From: Aquitalea aquatica | GTDB lineage: Bacteria > Pseudomonadota > Gammaproteobacteria > Burkholderiales > Chromobacteriaceae | Assembly: GCF_013911085.1 (NCBI RefSeq) | Contig: NZ_JACERN010000030.1 | Location: forward strand, 248,001 to 312,000 | Reading direction: 5' to 3' | Length of the DNA stretch: 64,000 nt | Shown here: piece after piece, positions 56,190 through 64,000 of the stretch | How the letters are laid out: each line of letters starts with the position of its first letter | Position numbering within the stretch: the stretch's first letter is position 1 | The notes under the pieces: model-generated | Told to the model about the DNA's origin: nothing | Databases searched by the model: none | What the model saw: only the letters and a program-made list of their open reading frames with translations | Program-made: the position numbers and the translations under genes

Positions 56190-57776
56190 ATGCGCAACAA
56201 CCAGCCTGTCACCCAGCACGAGTTATTCCTGCATCCGCAGCGCCCCATCGTCACCAAGACCGACCTCAAAGGGGTGATCACCTATGCCAACCGTGCGTTT
56301 ATCGACATCAGCGGTTTCAGCGAAAGCGAGCTGATCGGTCAGCCACACAATGTGGTACGCCACCCCGACATGCCGCCGGAAGCCTTCGATGATATGTGGC
56401 AGACCATCCAGGGCGGCCATCCCTGGCGCGGGCTGGTCAAAAACCGCAGCAAGCAAGGCGATTTTTACTGGGTGGATGCTTATGTCACCCCGATTCGCGA
56501 AAACGGCACGACCGTGGGCTTTATGTCGGTGCGCAGCGCCCCGGACAAACAGCAATGCCAGCAGGCCGAGCAGCTTTATGCCGATGTGCGTGCCAAACGG
56601 GCCAGTTTTCCCCAGACCCGCCAAGCCAAAGCCGCCAGCCTGCAAAGCCTGCTGGTGCTGGCGATGCTGCCACCGGCCCTGGCCTTGCTTTCACAACTGT
56701 TCCTGCCCGATAGCGTGCACGATTACCTCAACGCGGCCAGCATCCTCTGGCTGATTGGCGCGGCCGTACTGATTCACCAGCGCTTAGCGGCACCGCTGGA
56801 ACAGGCCAAGCAAGGTCTGGCCAGATTGTCCGAAGGCAATTTCAAGGAAGCCATTCCCCATTCTGGCTGTCAGGACATGCGCCAGATGCTGGAAATGCTG
56901 GAAACCATGCGCATCAATACCCGCGCCGTACTGGCCGACGTCGTGGTGGGGGCTCACGATATCAGCCAGGCCGCCACCGCCACCCATACCGAGGCCAGCC
57001 ACCTGCAACAGCGCGGTGAACATGCCCAGGAAGGTATCACCCGCGTGGCGGCAGCGCTGGAACAGCTGTCGGTATCGGTCAATGAGATCTCCATTACCAC
57101 TCGCAGCGGTGCCGATCATGCCAGCGCCGCCAACCAGCTGGCGGATCAGGGAGAGGACACAATGCTGCAGACCCGCGAGGTCACCCGCCAGGTGATGGGA
57201 GAATTCCAGACCACGCGCGATGCCATTCTGGTTCTGGAAAAATCAGCCGAGGAAATCGGCTCGGTCACTTCGGTGATCAAGGAAATCGCCAACCAGACCA
57301 ATCTGCTAGCCCTGAATGCAGCCATCGAAGCCGCCCGCGCCGGCGAGCAGGGTCGTGGCTTTGCCGTGGTGGCCGACGAGGTACGCAAACTGGCCGAACG
57401 TACGGCGGGCAATACCCTGGAAATCGAGCAGTCCATCAATGTGTTGCACCAACGCACGCATCAGGTATTACAGAATGTGCATGCCGCACTGGAGCGGGTG
57501 CAGGGAGTGGAAAATGCCATCGGTACCGCCAGCTCCAGCCTGGCGGCCATCCGCGAGGCCAACCAGGGCGTGGCACAATCGGCGGCCAACGTGGCAGAAA
57601 TGCTGCAACAACAGTCATCCGCCTCCACCGAAGTGGCACAAAACATGGAAACCATGAGCGCACTCACCGAGCAGAACAGCCACAGCATCGCCACCACCAG
57701 CCATGTAGCGCAGCAACTGCACACCACGGCCCACGACCTGAAACGGCTGGTCAGCCACTTCGAACGGCATCTGTAG
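56190..57776 (+). CDS. Aer-like energy-taxis chemoreceptor (PAS-TM-MCP), 528 aa
   Basis: An N-terminal PAS domain (about residues 15-120) opens with an Aer-like segment ([23 protein letters not shown]), followed by a hydrophobic region (about 155-200), a HAMP-like stretch and an MCP signalling domain with the tip [21 protein letters not shown] near residue 370. Aer uses FAD to report redox state to the chemotaxis machinery. The body has both cytoplasmic PAS and membrane anchor as in Aer, unlike the soluble receptor at 3265. It stands alone between lysR and the two-component genes. Confidence 0.9.
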   Translation: MRNNQPVTQHELFLHPQRPIVTKTDLKGVITYANRAFIDISGFSESELIGQPHNVVRHPDMPPEAFDDMWQTIQGGHPWRGLVKNRSKQGDFYWVDAYVTPIRENGTTVGFMSVRSAPDKQQCQQAEQLYADVRAKRASFPQTRQAKAASLQSLLVLAMLPPALALLSQLFLPDSVHDYLNAASILWLIGAAVLIHQRLAAPLEQAKQGLARLSEGNFKEAIPHSGCQDMRQMLEMLETMRINTRAVLADVVVGAHDISQAATATHTEASHLQQRGEHAQEGITRVAAALEQLSVSVNEISITTRSGADHASAANQLADQGEDTMLQTREVTRQVMGEFQTTRDAILVLEKSAEEIGSVTSVIKEIANQTNLLALNAAIEAARAGEQGRGFAVVADEVRKLAERTAGNTLEIEQSINVLHQRTHQVLQNVHAALERVQGVENAIGTASSSLAAIREANQGVAQSAANVAEMLQQQSSASTEVAQNMETMSALTEQNSHSIATTSHVAQQLHTTAHDLKRLVSHFERHL

Positions 57777-57940
57777 GCCGGCAAGCGTCCCCGCGAAGAC
57801 GAAGGCATTTGTTACAATAGCCGGCTGCCGCCCTTCTGAGCGGCTTGACCCGAATCACAGCAGGCGGCCGATGGCCGCCTTTCTGCTGGCCGCCGGCACT
57901 GCCCGATGCGCCGCAGCCCGCCCCGAGGATTGGATTTCGC

Positions 57941-59800
57941 TTGAAACTGCGTACCGTACTGCGCATAGCGCTATTGCTGGTGCTGATGGACATTGCCGCC
58001 GTCGCCTCCTTTCGCGCCAGCGTGGACGGTTCGCTGGACGAGCTGCGCTCGGCCAATACCCAGCGGCTGGAACTGTATGCCAACAGCCTCAACAGCGAGA
58101 TCGGCCACTACGCCCGTCTGCCCAGCCTGCTCGGGCTATCGCCCTATGTGGAGCGGCTGCTGCACGCTCCGCAAGACCGCCAGCGCCAGCAGGCCGCCAA
58201 TGACTATCTGGAACGCCTGAGCCAGCGTACCGGGGCCAGTGCCATCTACATCATGGACAGCAGCGGCATCGTGCGTGCCACCAGCAACTGGCGCCAGCTC
58301 GACAGCTATCTGGGCGAAAACGATGCCTTCCGCGCCTATTTCACCGACGCCATCAACGGCCAGCCTGGCCGTTTTTTCGGCGTGGGTACTACCCGCAGCG
58401 AAGCCGGCTACTATCTGTCCGAGCCACTCACCAGCCACGGCCGCATCATTGGCGTGGCGGTGGTCAAGATCAATATGGAATACCTGGAAAAGCTGTGGCG
58501 CGAAAACAAGACCATGGTGATGGTGTCCGACCAGAATGAAGTGGTCATCCTCGCCACCGAACCAGGATGGAAATTCAGCACCCTCAAGCCCTTCAGCAAG
58601 GCCTTGCAGGATGCCTTCGACCGCAACCGGCAATACAACCGCAAACACCTGCAACCGCTGGGGCTAGAAGAACGACGCAGCCTGGGCAATGGCAGCCACA
58701 TCTACCGGCTGGACCAAAGCGGCCGACGCACGCTGAGCCGGCTGGCCTATCCGCGCGACATGCTGGGGCAATCGCTGCAGCTACCGCTGTCCAACTGGCG
58801 GCTTACCGTGCTGTCCAGCCTGGAGCCGGTTTATCAACTGGCCTATAACCGTGCGGCGCTGGCCGCCCTGCTCACCCTGCTCAGCCTCACCGGCATTCTG
58901 TGGCTGAATGAACGGCGCCGCCGCCTGCGCGACAAGCTGGCCGCGCGCGAGGCACTGCAGCAGGCCTACCGCGAGCTGGAACGCAAGGTGGAAGAACGCA
59001 CCGCCGACCTGTCCCGTACCAACCTGCAATTGCAGGCAGAAGTCAGCGAACGCATCCGTGCCGAACAACACCTGCGCCAGACCCAGGACAATCTGGTGCA
59101 GGCCGGCAAGCTGGCCGTACTGGGTCAGCTGGCCACCGGCATTGCACACGAACTGAACCAGCCACTGGCCGCCCTGCGCACCCTGTCTGGCAATGCCATC
59201 AAGTTTATCGAACGCCAGCAAACCGACACCGCCCGCAGTAATCTGCAAACCATCTGCCAGCTGGTGGATAAAATGGGCGAAATCACCAGCGCCCTCAAAG
59301 GTTATGCACGCAAGTCCACCAGCAGCCTGGGCACGGTGGACATCTGCCTGGCCATCGACAGTGCCGTGCTGTTGCTGCGCAACCGGCTGGAAGGCAGCCA
59401 GGTACGCATTGTGCGCCCCAATGCACCGGAGCCATGGCAGGCGCGCTGCGACCCCAACCGTTTCGAACAGGTGCTGGTGAATCTGCTGGCCAATGCGCTG
59501 GACGAGCTGCAAGGCCGGCCACAGCCCACCATCGAAATCAGCGGTCATCGCACCACAGAACACCTACAATTGCAGATTCGCGATAACGGCCCCGGTTTGC
59601 AGGATGCCGTACGCGCCCAGCTGTTCGAGCCCTTTGTCACCACCAAGCCCGCCGGCATCGGCCTGGGGCTGGGGCTGACACTCAGCGCCGGCATCATTGC
59701 CGAAGCCGGCGGCAGCCTGAGCGCCGACAACCACCCGCAGGGTGGTGCGGTATTCACCATTACCCTGCCGCTTGCCACAAAGGAAAACCGCCATGTTTGA
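57941..59800 (+). CDS. aauS: Membrane sensor histidine kinase, AauS/DctB family, 619 aa
   Basis: Span 1 (about residues 4-24) and span 2 (about 304-324) flank a periplasmic Cache-type sensor (RTGASAIYIMDSSGIVRATSNW inside). A coiled coil (about 330-390) precedes the kinase core; the phospho-acceptor is His403 in GIAHELNQP, and NALDELQG, DNGPGL and GLGLTLS are the ATP-binding boxes. The start is uncertain: no ATG fits; TTG 57941 has GAGG at long spacing, and TTG 57845 is open too. It overlaps its regulator by 8 bases. Name AauS is inferred from context; DctB is the alternative. Confidence 0.82.
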   Translation: MKLRTVLRIALLLVLMDIAAVASFRASVDGSLDELRSANTQRLELYANSLNSEIGHYARLPSLLGLSPYVERLLHAPQDRQRQQAANDYLERLSQRTGASAIYIMDSSGIVRATSNWRQLDSYLGENDAFRAYFTDAINGQPGRFFGVGTTRSEAGYYLSEPLTSHGRIIGVAVVKINMEYLEKLWRENKTMVMVSDQNEVVILATEPGWKFSTLKPFSKALQDAFDRNRQYNRKHLQPLGLEERRSLGNGSHIYRLDQSGRRTLSRLAYPRDMLGQSLQLPLSNWRLTVLSSLEPVYQLAYNRAALAALLTLLSLTGILWLNERRRRLRDKLAAREALQQAYRELERKVEERTADLSRTNLQLQAEVSERIRAEQHLRQTQDNLVQAGKLAVLGQLATGIAHELNQPLAALRTLSGNAIKFIERQQTDTARSNLQTICQLVDKMGEITSALKGYARKSTSSLGTVDICLAIDSAVLLLRNRLEGSQVRIVRPNAPEPWQARCDPNRFEQVLVNLLANALDELQGRPQPTIEISGHRTTEHLQLQIRDNGPGLQDAVRAQLFEPFVTTKPAGIGLGLGLTLSAGIIAEAGGSLSADNHPQGGAVFTITLPLATKENRHV

Positions 59801-61124
59801 TGGCATGAAAGTGTTGATTGTCGAAGATGATCCGGATGTCCGGCTGGGCTGCGAACAAGCACTGGCGCTGGAAGGGCTGGAAGCACGCGGTGTAGCCAGC
59901 GCCGAGCAGGCGCTGTCGCTGCTGCTGCCTGGCTTCCCCGGCGTGGTGGTGAGCGACATCCACCTGCAGGGCCAGGATGGCATGGCCTTGCTGCGCCAGC
60001 TCAAGGCGCGCGACAGCGGCCTGCCGGTAATCCTGATCACCGGCCACGGCGATGTCAGCCTGGCGGTACAGGCAATGAAGGATGGCGCCTACGACTTCAT
60101 CGAAAAACCGTTTTCCTCGGAACGGCTGCATGAAGTGGTGTGCCGCGCCATGGAGCAGCGCCGCCTCAGCCTGGAAGTGGAAAGCCTGCGCCGGCAATTG
60201 CATGACAAGCAAAGCCTGGAAGCACGGCTGATCGGCCGCTCGCCGGCCATGGAGAAAGTGCGGCGCATGATCGCCGATCTGGCCGATACCTCGGCCAATG
60301 TGCTGATCCTGGGCGAAACCGGTACTGGCAAAGAGCTGGTGGCGCGCTGCCTGCATGAAATCAGCCGTCGTCAGAAAAACAATTTTGTTGCGGTCAACTG
60401 CGGCGGGCTGGCAGAAAACCTGTTCGAGAGCGAGATCTTCGGCCACGAAGCCCATGCTTTCACCGGCGCGGCCAAGCGCCGCATCGGCCGCATCGAATAC
60501 GCCAATGGCGGTACGCTGTTCCTGGATGAAATCGAAAGCATGCCGCTGCCGCTGCAGATCAAGATGCTGCGCGTACTGCAGGAGCGTACGCTGGAACGGC
60601 TGGGCTCCAATACCCCGATCTCGGTCGACTGCCGCGTGGTATCGGCCACCAAGGCCGACCTCAAGGCCATGGGCAATAACGGCAGCTTCCGCAGCGACCT
60701 CTACTACCGCCTGAACGTGGTCACCCTGCAGCTGCCACCGCTGCGCGAACGGCGCGAGGATATCCCGCTGCTGTTCGAATACTTCCTGCTGCAGGCCGCC
60801 AGCCGCTTCGACCGCCCCACCCCGCAGCTGGAAGCCCACGAACAGGCCGAGCTGCTGGCCTACGACTGGCCGGGCAATGTGCGGGAACTACGCAATGTGG
60901 CCGAGCGCTATGTGCTGGGCATCCGCAGCCCGCTGTCCGAATCCGGTGAACTGAGCCAGAGCCTGCCCCTGGCCGAAACCGTCGAAGCCTTCGAACGCGC
61001 ACTGATTGCCGAAGAGTTCCGTCGCCATGGTTTCAGCCTCAGTCGCACCAGCGAAGCGCTGAAAGTGGCCAAGACCACCCTGTTCGACAAGCTGAAAAAA
61101 TACGGCCTCAACCAGCCGGGCTGA
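59793..61124 (+). CDS. aauR: Sigma-54-dependent response regulator, AauR/DctD family, 443 aa
   Basis: A receiver domain (Asp12, Asp13, phospho-acceptor Asp55, Lys in EKPF), an AAA+ sigma-54 activator domain (Walker A GETGTGKE, Walker B GGTLFLDE, WPGNVREL) and a C-terminal helix-turn-helix (TSEALKVAKTTLFDKLKK). The sigma-54 contact loop reads HAFTGA at 221-226, with His in place of the first Gly of GAFTGA. AAAGGA precedes the ATG at 59793, which overlaps the kinase stop. Likely target: the convergent symporter-asparaginase genes, given a matching dyad upstream. Confidence 0.85.
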   Translation: MFDGMKVLIVEDDPDVRLGCEQALALEGLEARGVASAEQALSLLLPGFPGVVVSDIHLQGQDGMALLRQLKARDSGLPVILITGHGDVSLAVQAMKDGAYDFIEKPFSSERLHEVVCRAMEQRRLSLEVESLRRQLHDKQSLEARLIGRSPAMEKVRRMIADLADTSANVLILGETGTGKELVARCLHEISRRQKNNFVAVNCGGLAENLFESEIFGHEAHAFTGAAKRRIGRIEYANGGTLFLDEIESMPLPLQIKMLRVLQERTLERLGSNTPISVDCRVVSATKADLKAMGNNGSFRSDLYYRLNVVTLQLPPLRERREDIPLLFEYFLLQAASRFDRPTPQLEAHEQAELLAYDWPGNVRELRNVAERYVLGIRSPLSESGELSQSLPLAETVEAFERALIAEEFRRHGFSLSRTSEALKVAKTTLFDKLKKYGLNQPG

Positions 61125-61170
61125 TTGCGTCACCCTCACCCGACCCGCGCCGGCTTGCCAGCGTAAAAAA

Positions 61171-61190
61171 AGCGGCCGCTAGGGGCCGCT
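61171..61190 (-). terminator. Terminator hairpin between aauR and ansB
   Basis: AGCGGCC and GGCCGCT form a 7-bp stem; seven A's precede it on the plus strand, which gives a U-tract in minus-strand RNA. It probably ends the ansB transcript and may slow aauR readthrough. Confidence 0.65.
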
Positions 61191-61306
61191 TGCCAAAGGC
61201 TGCATGAGCAGTCACTGCGCCATGCTGCCGTTGCGGGGGGATCACGCCGGCTCGACACCGGCATCACAACGGACAGACAGGCCGGCACAGTGCCCGGCCC
61301 TGCGGC

Positions 61307-62383
61307 TCAATAGGTGTAGAACATGCGCTGCAGTTCTTTGGTGTCGTGGGTCTTGGTCAGGCCCAGCATCAGCAGGATGCGTGCCTTTTGTGCATTCAGC
61401 GTGTCGCTGACCACCAGATCTTCCTGATCGTCATTGGCTTCGCCATTGCGGGCGACAATACCGTTGCCCACGCGCGAGCTGCGTACCAGCACGATGCCTT
61501 TCTTACGGGCATCACGGAAGGCCGGCATCATCTGTGCGGCGATGCTGCCATCACCCACACCAGCCTGCACGATGCCCTGGGCACCGGCAGCGATGTTGGC
61601 ATCCATGGCCACGCGGTCCATATTGGCATAGCCATAAACGATGTCCACGCGCGGCAGGCTGTTCAGCTTGCTCACGTCAAACTCGGTATCAGCCGTGTTC
61701 TTGCGGGTGGACATGCGGTAGAAATGCGGCTTGTTGTCCTGCATGTAACCCAGGTAGCCCAGTTCCGGCGTCTTGAAGGTATCGGTAGTGGAAGTGTTGG
61801 TCTTGGTCACTTCGCGTGCGGCATTGATCTGGTCGTTCAATGCAACCAGCACACCCTTGCCGGCAGCTTCCTTGCTACCTGCCAGAATCACGGCGTTGTA
61901 CAGGTTGATCGGGCCGTCAGCACTGATGGCAGTAGACGGACGCATGGAGCCAACCACGACCACCGGCTTCTTGCTCTTCACCACCAGGTCCAGGAAATAG
62001 GCGGTTTCTTCGATGGTGTCGGTACCGTGGGTAATCACCACGCCATCCACATCCTTCTGCGCCAGCAGCTCATTCACGCGCTTGGCCAGCTTCAGCCACA
62101 CTTCGTTGGTCATGCTTTCGCTGGCGATCTGGGCCACCTGCTCGCCACGTACCTCGGCCACCTTGGACAGCTCGGGCACGGCAGCAATCATCTTGTCCAC
62201 ACCCAGCTTGGCCGCGGTATAGCCGATGGTGGTGGTGCTGTTGGCACCGGTACCGGCGATGGTGCCACCAGTCGCCAGAATCACCACGTGCGGCTTGGCC
62301 GCTTCGGCTGCATGGGCGGATTGACCACACAGGGCAGCCATCACGGCTGCGCTGGACAACAGCAGATTGAACGATTTTTTCAT
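61307..62383 (-). CDS. ansB: L-asparaginase type II, periplasmic, 358 aa
   Basis: Hydrolyses L-asparagine (and often glutamine) to aspartate (glutamate) and ammonia. A signal peptide (about residues 1-25, AHAAEA) is followed by both catalytic threonine signatures, ATGGTIAGTG near residue 40 and ITHGTDTIEETAYF near 118, with the conserved Lys in a later KNTADTEF region. The ATG at 62383 is chosen; 17 upstream codons are discarded. It lies 167 bases after the symporter gene on the same strand, so its aspartate product can be imported directly. Confidence 0.95.
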   Translation of the reverse strand: MKKSFNLLLSSAAVMAALCGQSAHAAEAAKPHVVILATGGTIAGTGANSTTTIGYTAAKLGVDKMIAAVPELSKVAEVRGEQVAQIASESMTNEVWLKLAKRVNELLAQKDVDGVVITHGTDTIEETAYFLDLVVKSKKPVVVVGSMRPSTAISADGPINLYNAVILAGSKEAAGKGVLVALNDQINAAREVTKTNTSTTDTFKTPELGYLGYMQDNKPHFYRMSTRKNTADTEFDVSKLNSLPRVDIVYGYANMDRVAMDANIAAGAQGIVQAGVGDGSIAAQMMPAFRDARKKGIVLVRSSRVGNGIVARNGEANDDQEDLVVSDTLNAQKARILLMLGLTKTHDTKELQRMFYTY

Positions 62384-62550
62384 GTCTCTTCTCTTTGTAG
62401 AAAGACTAGTGGGGATGTCGTTGCCGGGAAGCAACTGGCTGCAGCGATCAGCCCCGCGTCCTGCCTGTCCGCCTGTATCGGCGGCTTGGGCAGGCCGGGG
62501 TCTGTCACTGGATTTTTATGGGATAAAACGGTGGCAGGGCCTTAGGGCGC

Positions 62551-63819
62551 TCAGGCCTGATCTTCTGCCAATGCCGGGTTGACATGTGCAGCCTCGGCAT
62601 CGATATCGCCTTCGGACGCAGCCACCACGGTAGTGGCAATCGCATTACCCAGTACATTGGTCGCAGTGCGGCCCATGTCCAGGAAGTGGTCGATACCCAG
62701 GATCAGCAGAATGCCGGTTTCCGGCAGATTGAACATCGGCAGTACCGCAGCCACCACCACCAGCGAAGCACGCGGCACACCGGCGATACCCTTGCTGGTG
62801 ATCAGCAGGATCAGCAGCATGGTGATTTGCTGGCCCAGGGTCAGGTGGATGTTGGCCACCTGCGAGATGAACAGCGCAGCAAACGAGGTGTACATGATGG
62901 AGCCGTCCAGGTTAAACGAATAACCCAGCGGCAGCACGAAGCCGGAGATACGCTCCTTGATGCCAAAACGCTCCAGCTGTTCCAGCAGGGTCGGATAGGC
63001 AGCTTCGCTACTGGCGGTGGCAAAGCCCAGCATCAGCGGCATGCGAATGGTTTTCAGCAGGGCGAAGATCTTCTTGCCGATAAAGCCATAAGCAGCAGCA
63101 ATCATCAGCAGCCACAGGCAGGTCAGCGCCAGATAGAAGCTACCCATGAACTTGGCGTACATCGACAGCACGCCCAGGCCATCGGCGGTAATGGTGGCGG
63201 CAACCGCACCAAACACACCCACCGGGGCAAACATCATCACAATGTTGGTGACGCGCAGCATGATGTTGGCCAGTTGTTCCAGGCCTTTCATCAGGATGTC
63301 AGGCTTCGGACCCTTGTAGGAAGCAATAGCCACACCGAAGAACACCGAGAACACCACCACTTGCAGCACTTCGTTTTTCGCCATGGCGTCAAAGAAGCTG
63401 GTGGGGAACATGTGGGTGATGAAATCCTTCAGATTCAGCGCAGTGGCTTTCACTACCGGAGCCGAAGCATCAGCCATCGGCAGGGTGTAACCCAGGCCCG
63501 GCTGCAGGGTATTGGCGAAAATCAGGCCCAGGAACAGGGAAACCAGCGAGGCACCCATAAACCAGCCCATGGCTTTCAGGCCAACGCGGCCAATCGAACG
63601 GGAATCACTGCTGCCAATGCCATGTACCAGGGTGGACATCACCAGCGGAGCAATGATCATCTTGATCAGACGCATGAACACGTCAGTCAGGATGGAGAAG
63701 TAACCGGCAACTTCTTTCAGTTGCTTGGGATCGGTAATCGAGGTGTGACAGCCGTAGCCGACTGCGATGCCCAATACCAGGGCGATCAAGACCCACAGGG
63801 TAATCTTGTTGGTTTTCAC
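62551..63819 (-). CDS. Dicarboxylate/amino acid:cation symporter (Glu/Asp type), 422 aa
   Basis: A DAACS-family transporter. Conserved FATASSEAAYPTLLEQLER near residue 285, PLGYSFNLDGSIMYTSF near 320, ITSKGIAGVPRAS near 360 and GIDHFLDMGRTATNVLGN near 390. The last motif keeps the DxxRTxxN pattern of glutamate/aspartate carriers such as GltP rather than the DctA form. Neighbouring asparaginase supports aspartate or glutamate as substrate. GGAG lies 9 bases before the ATG, and a sigma-54 promoter is upstream. Confidence 0.9.
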   Translation of the reverse strand: MKTNKITLWVLIALVLGIAVGYGCHTSITDPKQLKEVAGYFSILTDVFMRLIKMIIAPLVMSTLVHGIGSSDSRSIGRVGLKAMGWFMGASLVSLFLGLIFANTLQPGLGYTLPMADASAPVVKATALNLKDFITHMFPTSFFDAMAKNEVLQVVVFSVFFGVAIASYKGPKPDILMKGLEQLANIMLRVTNIVMMFAPVGVFGAVAATITADGLGVLSMYAKFMGSFYLALTCLWLLMIAAAYGFIGKKIFALLKTIRMPLMLGFATASSEAAYPTLLEQLERFGIKERISGFVLPLGYSFNLDGSIMYTSFAALFISQVANIHLTLGQQITMLLILLITSKGIAGVPRASLVVVAAVLPMFNLPETGILLILGIDHFLDMGRTATNVLGNAIATTVVAASEGDIDAEAAHVNPALAEDQA

Positions 63820-63874
63820 GAGCGTTTCTCCAGAGTAACCCGGCTTTAAGACCGGTGTTGAGTCCGCTCGTATC

Positions 63875-63891
63875 AGCAGTAATCATGCCAG
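63875..63891 (-). promoter_or_regulatory. Sigma-54 (-24/-12) promoter of the symporter gene
   Basis: On the minus strand CTGGCATGATTACTGCT has GG at 63889-63888 and GC at 63877-63876, 12 bases apart. It differs from the YTGGCACGRNNNTTGCW consensus at two positions only. Start expected near 63864, 45 bases before the ATG. Confidence 0.82.
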
Positions 63892-63961
63892 AAAAAATTC
63901 ACACATCAGCAAGGTAAGTTACTGTTTTTAAAAAATAAAATTAAAAATACAATGACATGCA

Positions 63962-63975
63962 TTCGGAAAGCCGAA
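63962..63975 (-). promoter_or_regulatory. Activator site TTCGG-N4-CCGAA
   Basis: A perfect dyad TTCGG-AAAG-CCGAA centred about 105 bases upstream of the predicted start. From memory this is the AauR operator of Pseudomonas putida (TTCGGNNNNCCGAA). An A/T block (63928-63952) between it and the promoter could bind IHF to loop the DNA. Confidence 0.7.
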
Positions 63976-64000
63976 CAGAGTGGCAGAGGGGCGTTTGGAA

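Noticed and set aside
62384-62550. Second sigma-54 promoter directly before ansB
   Set aside because: A GG/GC pair with correct spacing exists near 62441-62454 but the surrounding bases do not match; ansB is more likely co-transcribed with the symporter.
1-64000. tRNA, rRNA, CRISPR, insertion sequences, prophage
   Set aside because: I looked in the intergenic stretches for cloverleaf TTCGA-type arms, regular spaced repeats and transposase or integrase frames and saw none.

Overview
The window is a compact, GC-rich bacterial chromosome segment carrying about 62 convincing protein genes and no rRNA, tRNA, CRISPR array, insertion sequence or prophage that I can see. The gene set (ubiquinone synthesis genes, RND pump, Gram-negative porin, flgA/flgM/flgN, hom-thrC with alaA, secB-grxC, accBC, a true LysR-lysA pair) points to a motile, respiring Gram-negative betaproteobacterium. 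My best guess is Neisseriales, family Chromobacteriaceae (Chromobacterium, Aquitalea or Vogesella relatives). That placement rests on gene content and protein character, not on a database search.

Layout. 1-1.4 kb is AT-richer and poorly coding: a possible decayed gene and one orphan protein. 1.4-4.6 kb: a short-chain dehydrogenase divergent from a LysR regulator, then a soluble two-PAS chemoreceptor of BdlA type. 4.7-7.4 kb: the lactate oxidation operon lutABC. 7.5-11.7 kb: RhlE helicase, a CobD/CbiB-family protein, and flgN-flgM-flgA with a sigma-28 promoter in front of flgM. 11.8-17.8 kb: thrC, two small secreted cysteine proteins, hom and alaA (threonine and alanine synthesis), then an Mth938-like protein and an AhpD-like protein. 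17.9-23.3 kb: a sigma-54 activator and the (R)-3-hydroxybutyrate/acetoacetate operon it probably controls, with a -24/-12 promoter and three GTCT(C/A)-N6-GAGAC sites between them. 23.4-28.4 kb: ubiB, ubiJ, a LysE-type exporter, ubiE, a DUF971 protein, queA. 28.7-34.3 kb: aroQ-accB-accC-prmA, a zinc-ribbon DUF3426 membrane protein, a cysteine-less Tpx-like protein and a small secreted protein. 34.4-42 kb: gpsA, SH3 protein, secB, grxC, dacB, priA, hemE. 42-51.6 kb: desaturase, split chromate transporter with divergent LysR regulator, periplasmic binding protein, RND pump with adaptor lipoprotein, mltA. 51.8-56 kb: BON protein, porin, lysA/lysR. 56-64 kb: Aer-like receptor, then a two-component system convergent with a periplasmic asparaginase and a Glu/Asp-type symporter.

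Two sigma-54 circuits stand out. One links an HbcR-like activator to import of 3-hydroxybutyrate and its conversion through acetoacetate to acetoacetyl-CoA. The other has a kinase/activator pair resembling AauS/AauR. Upstream of the symporter gene there is a strong -24/-12 element, and about 105 bases before the predicted start a TTCGG-N4-CCGAA dyad, which matches the AauR operator as I remember it. Together with periplasmic asparaginase this reads as an acidic amino acid utilisation module. I found no clearly new large system; the most unusual single proteins are the Tpx-like protein lacking both redox cysteines and the paired secreted YCxCA proteins between hom and thrC.
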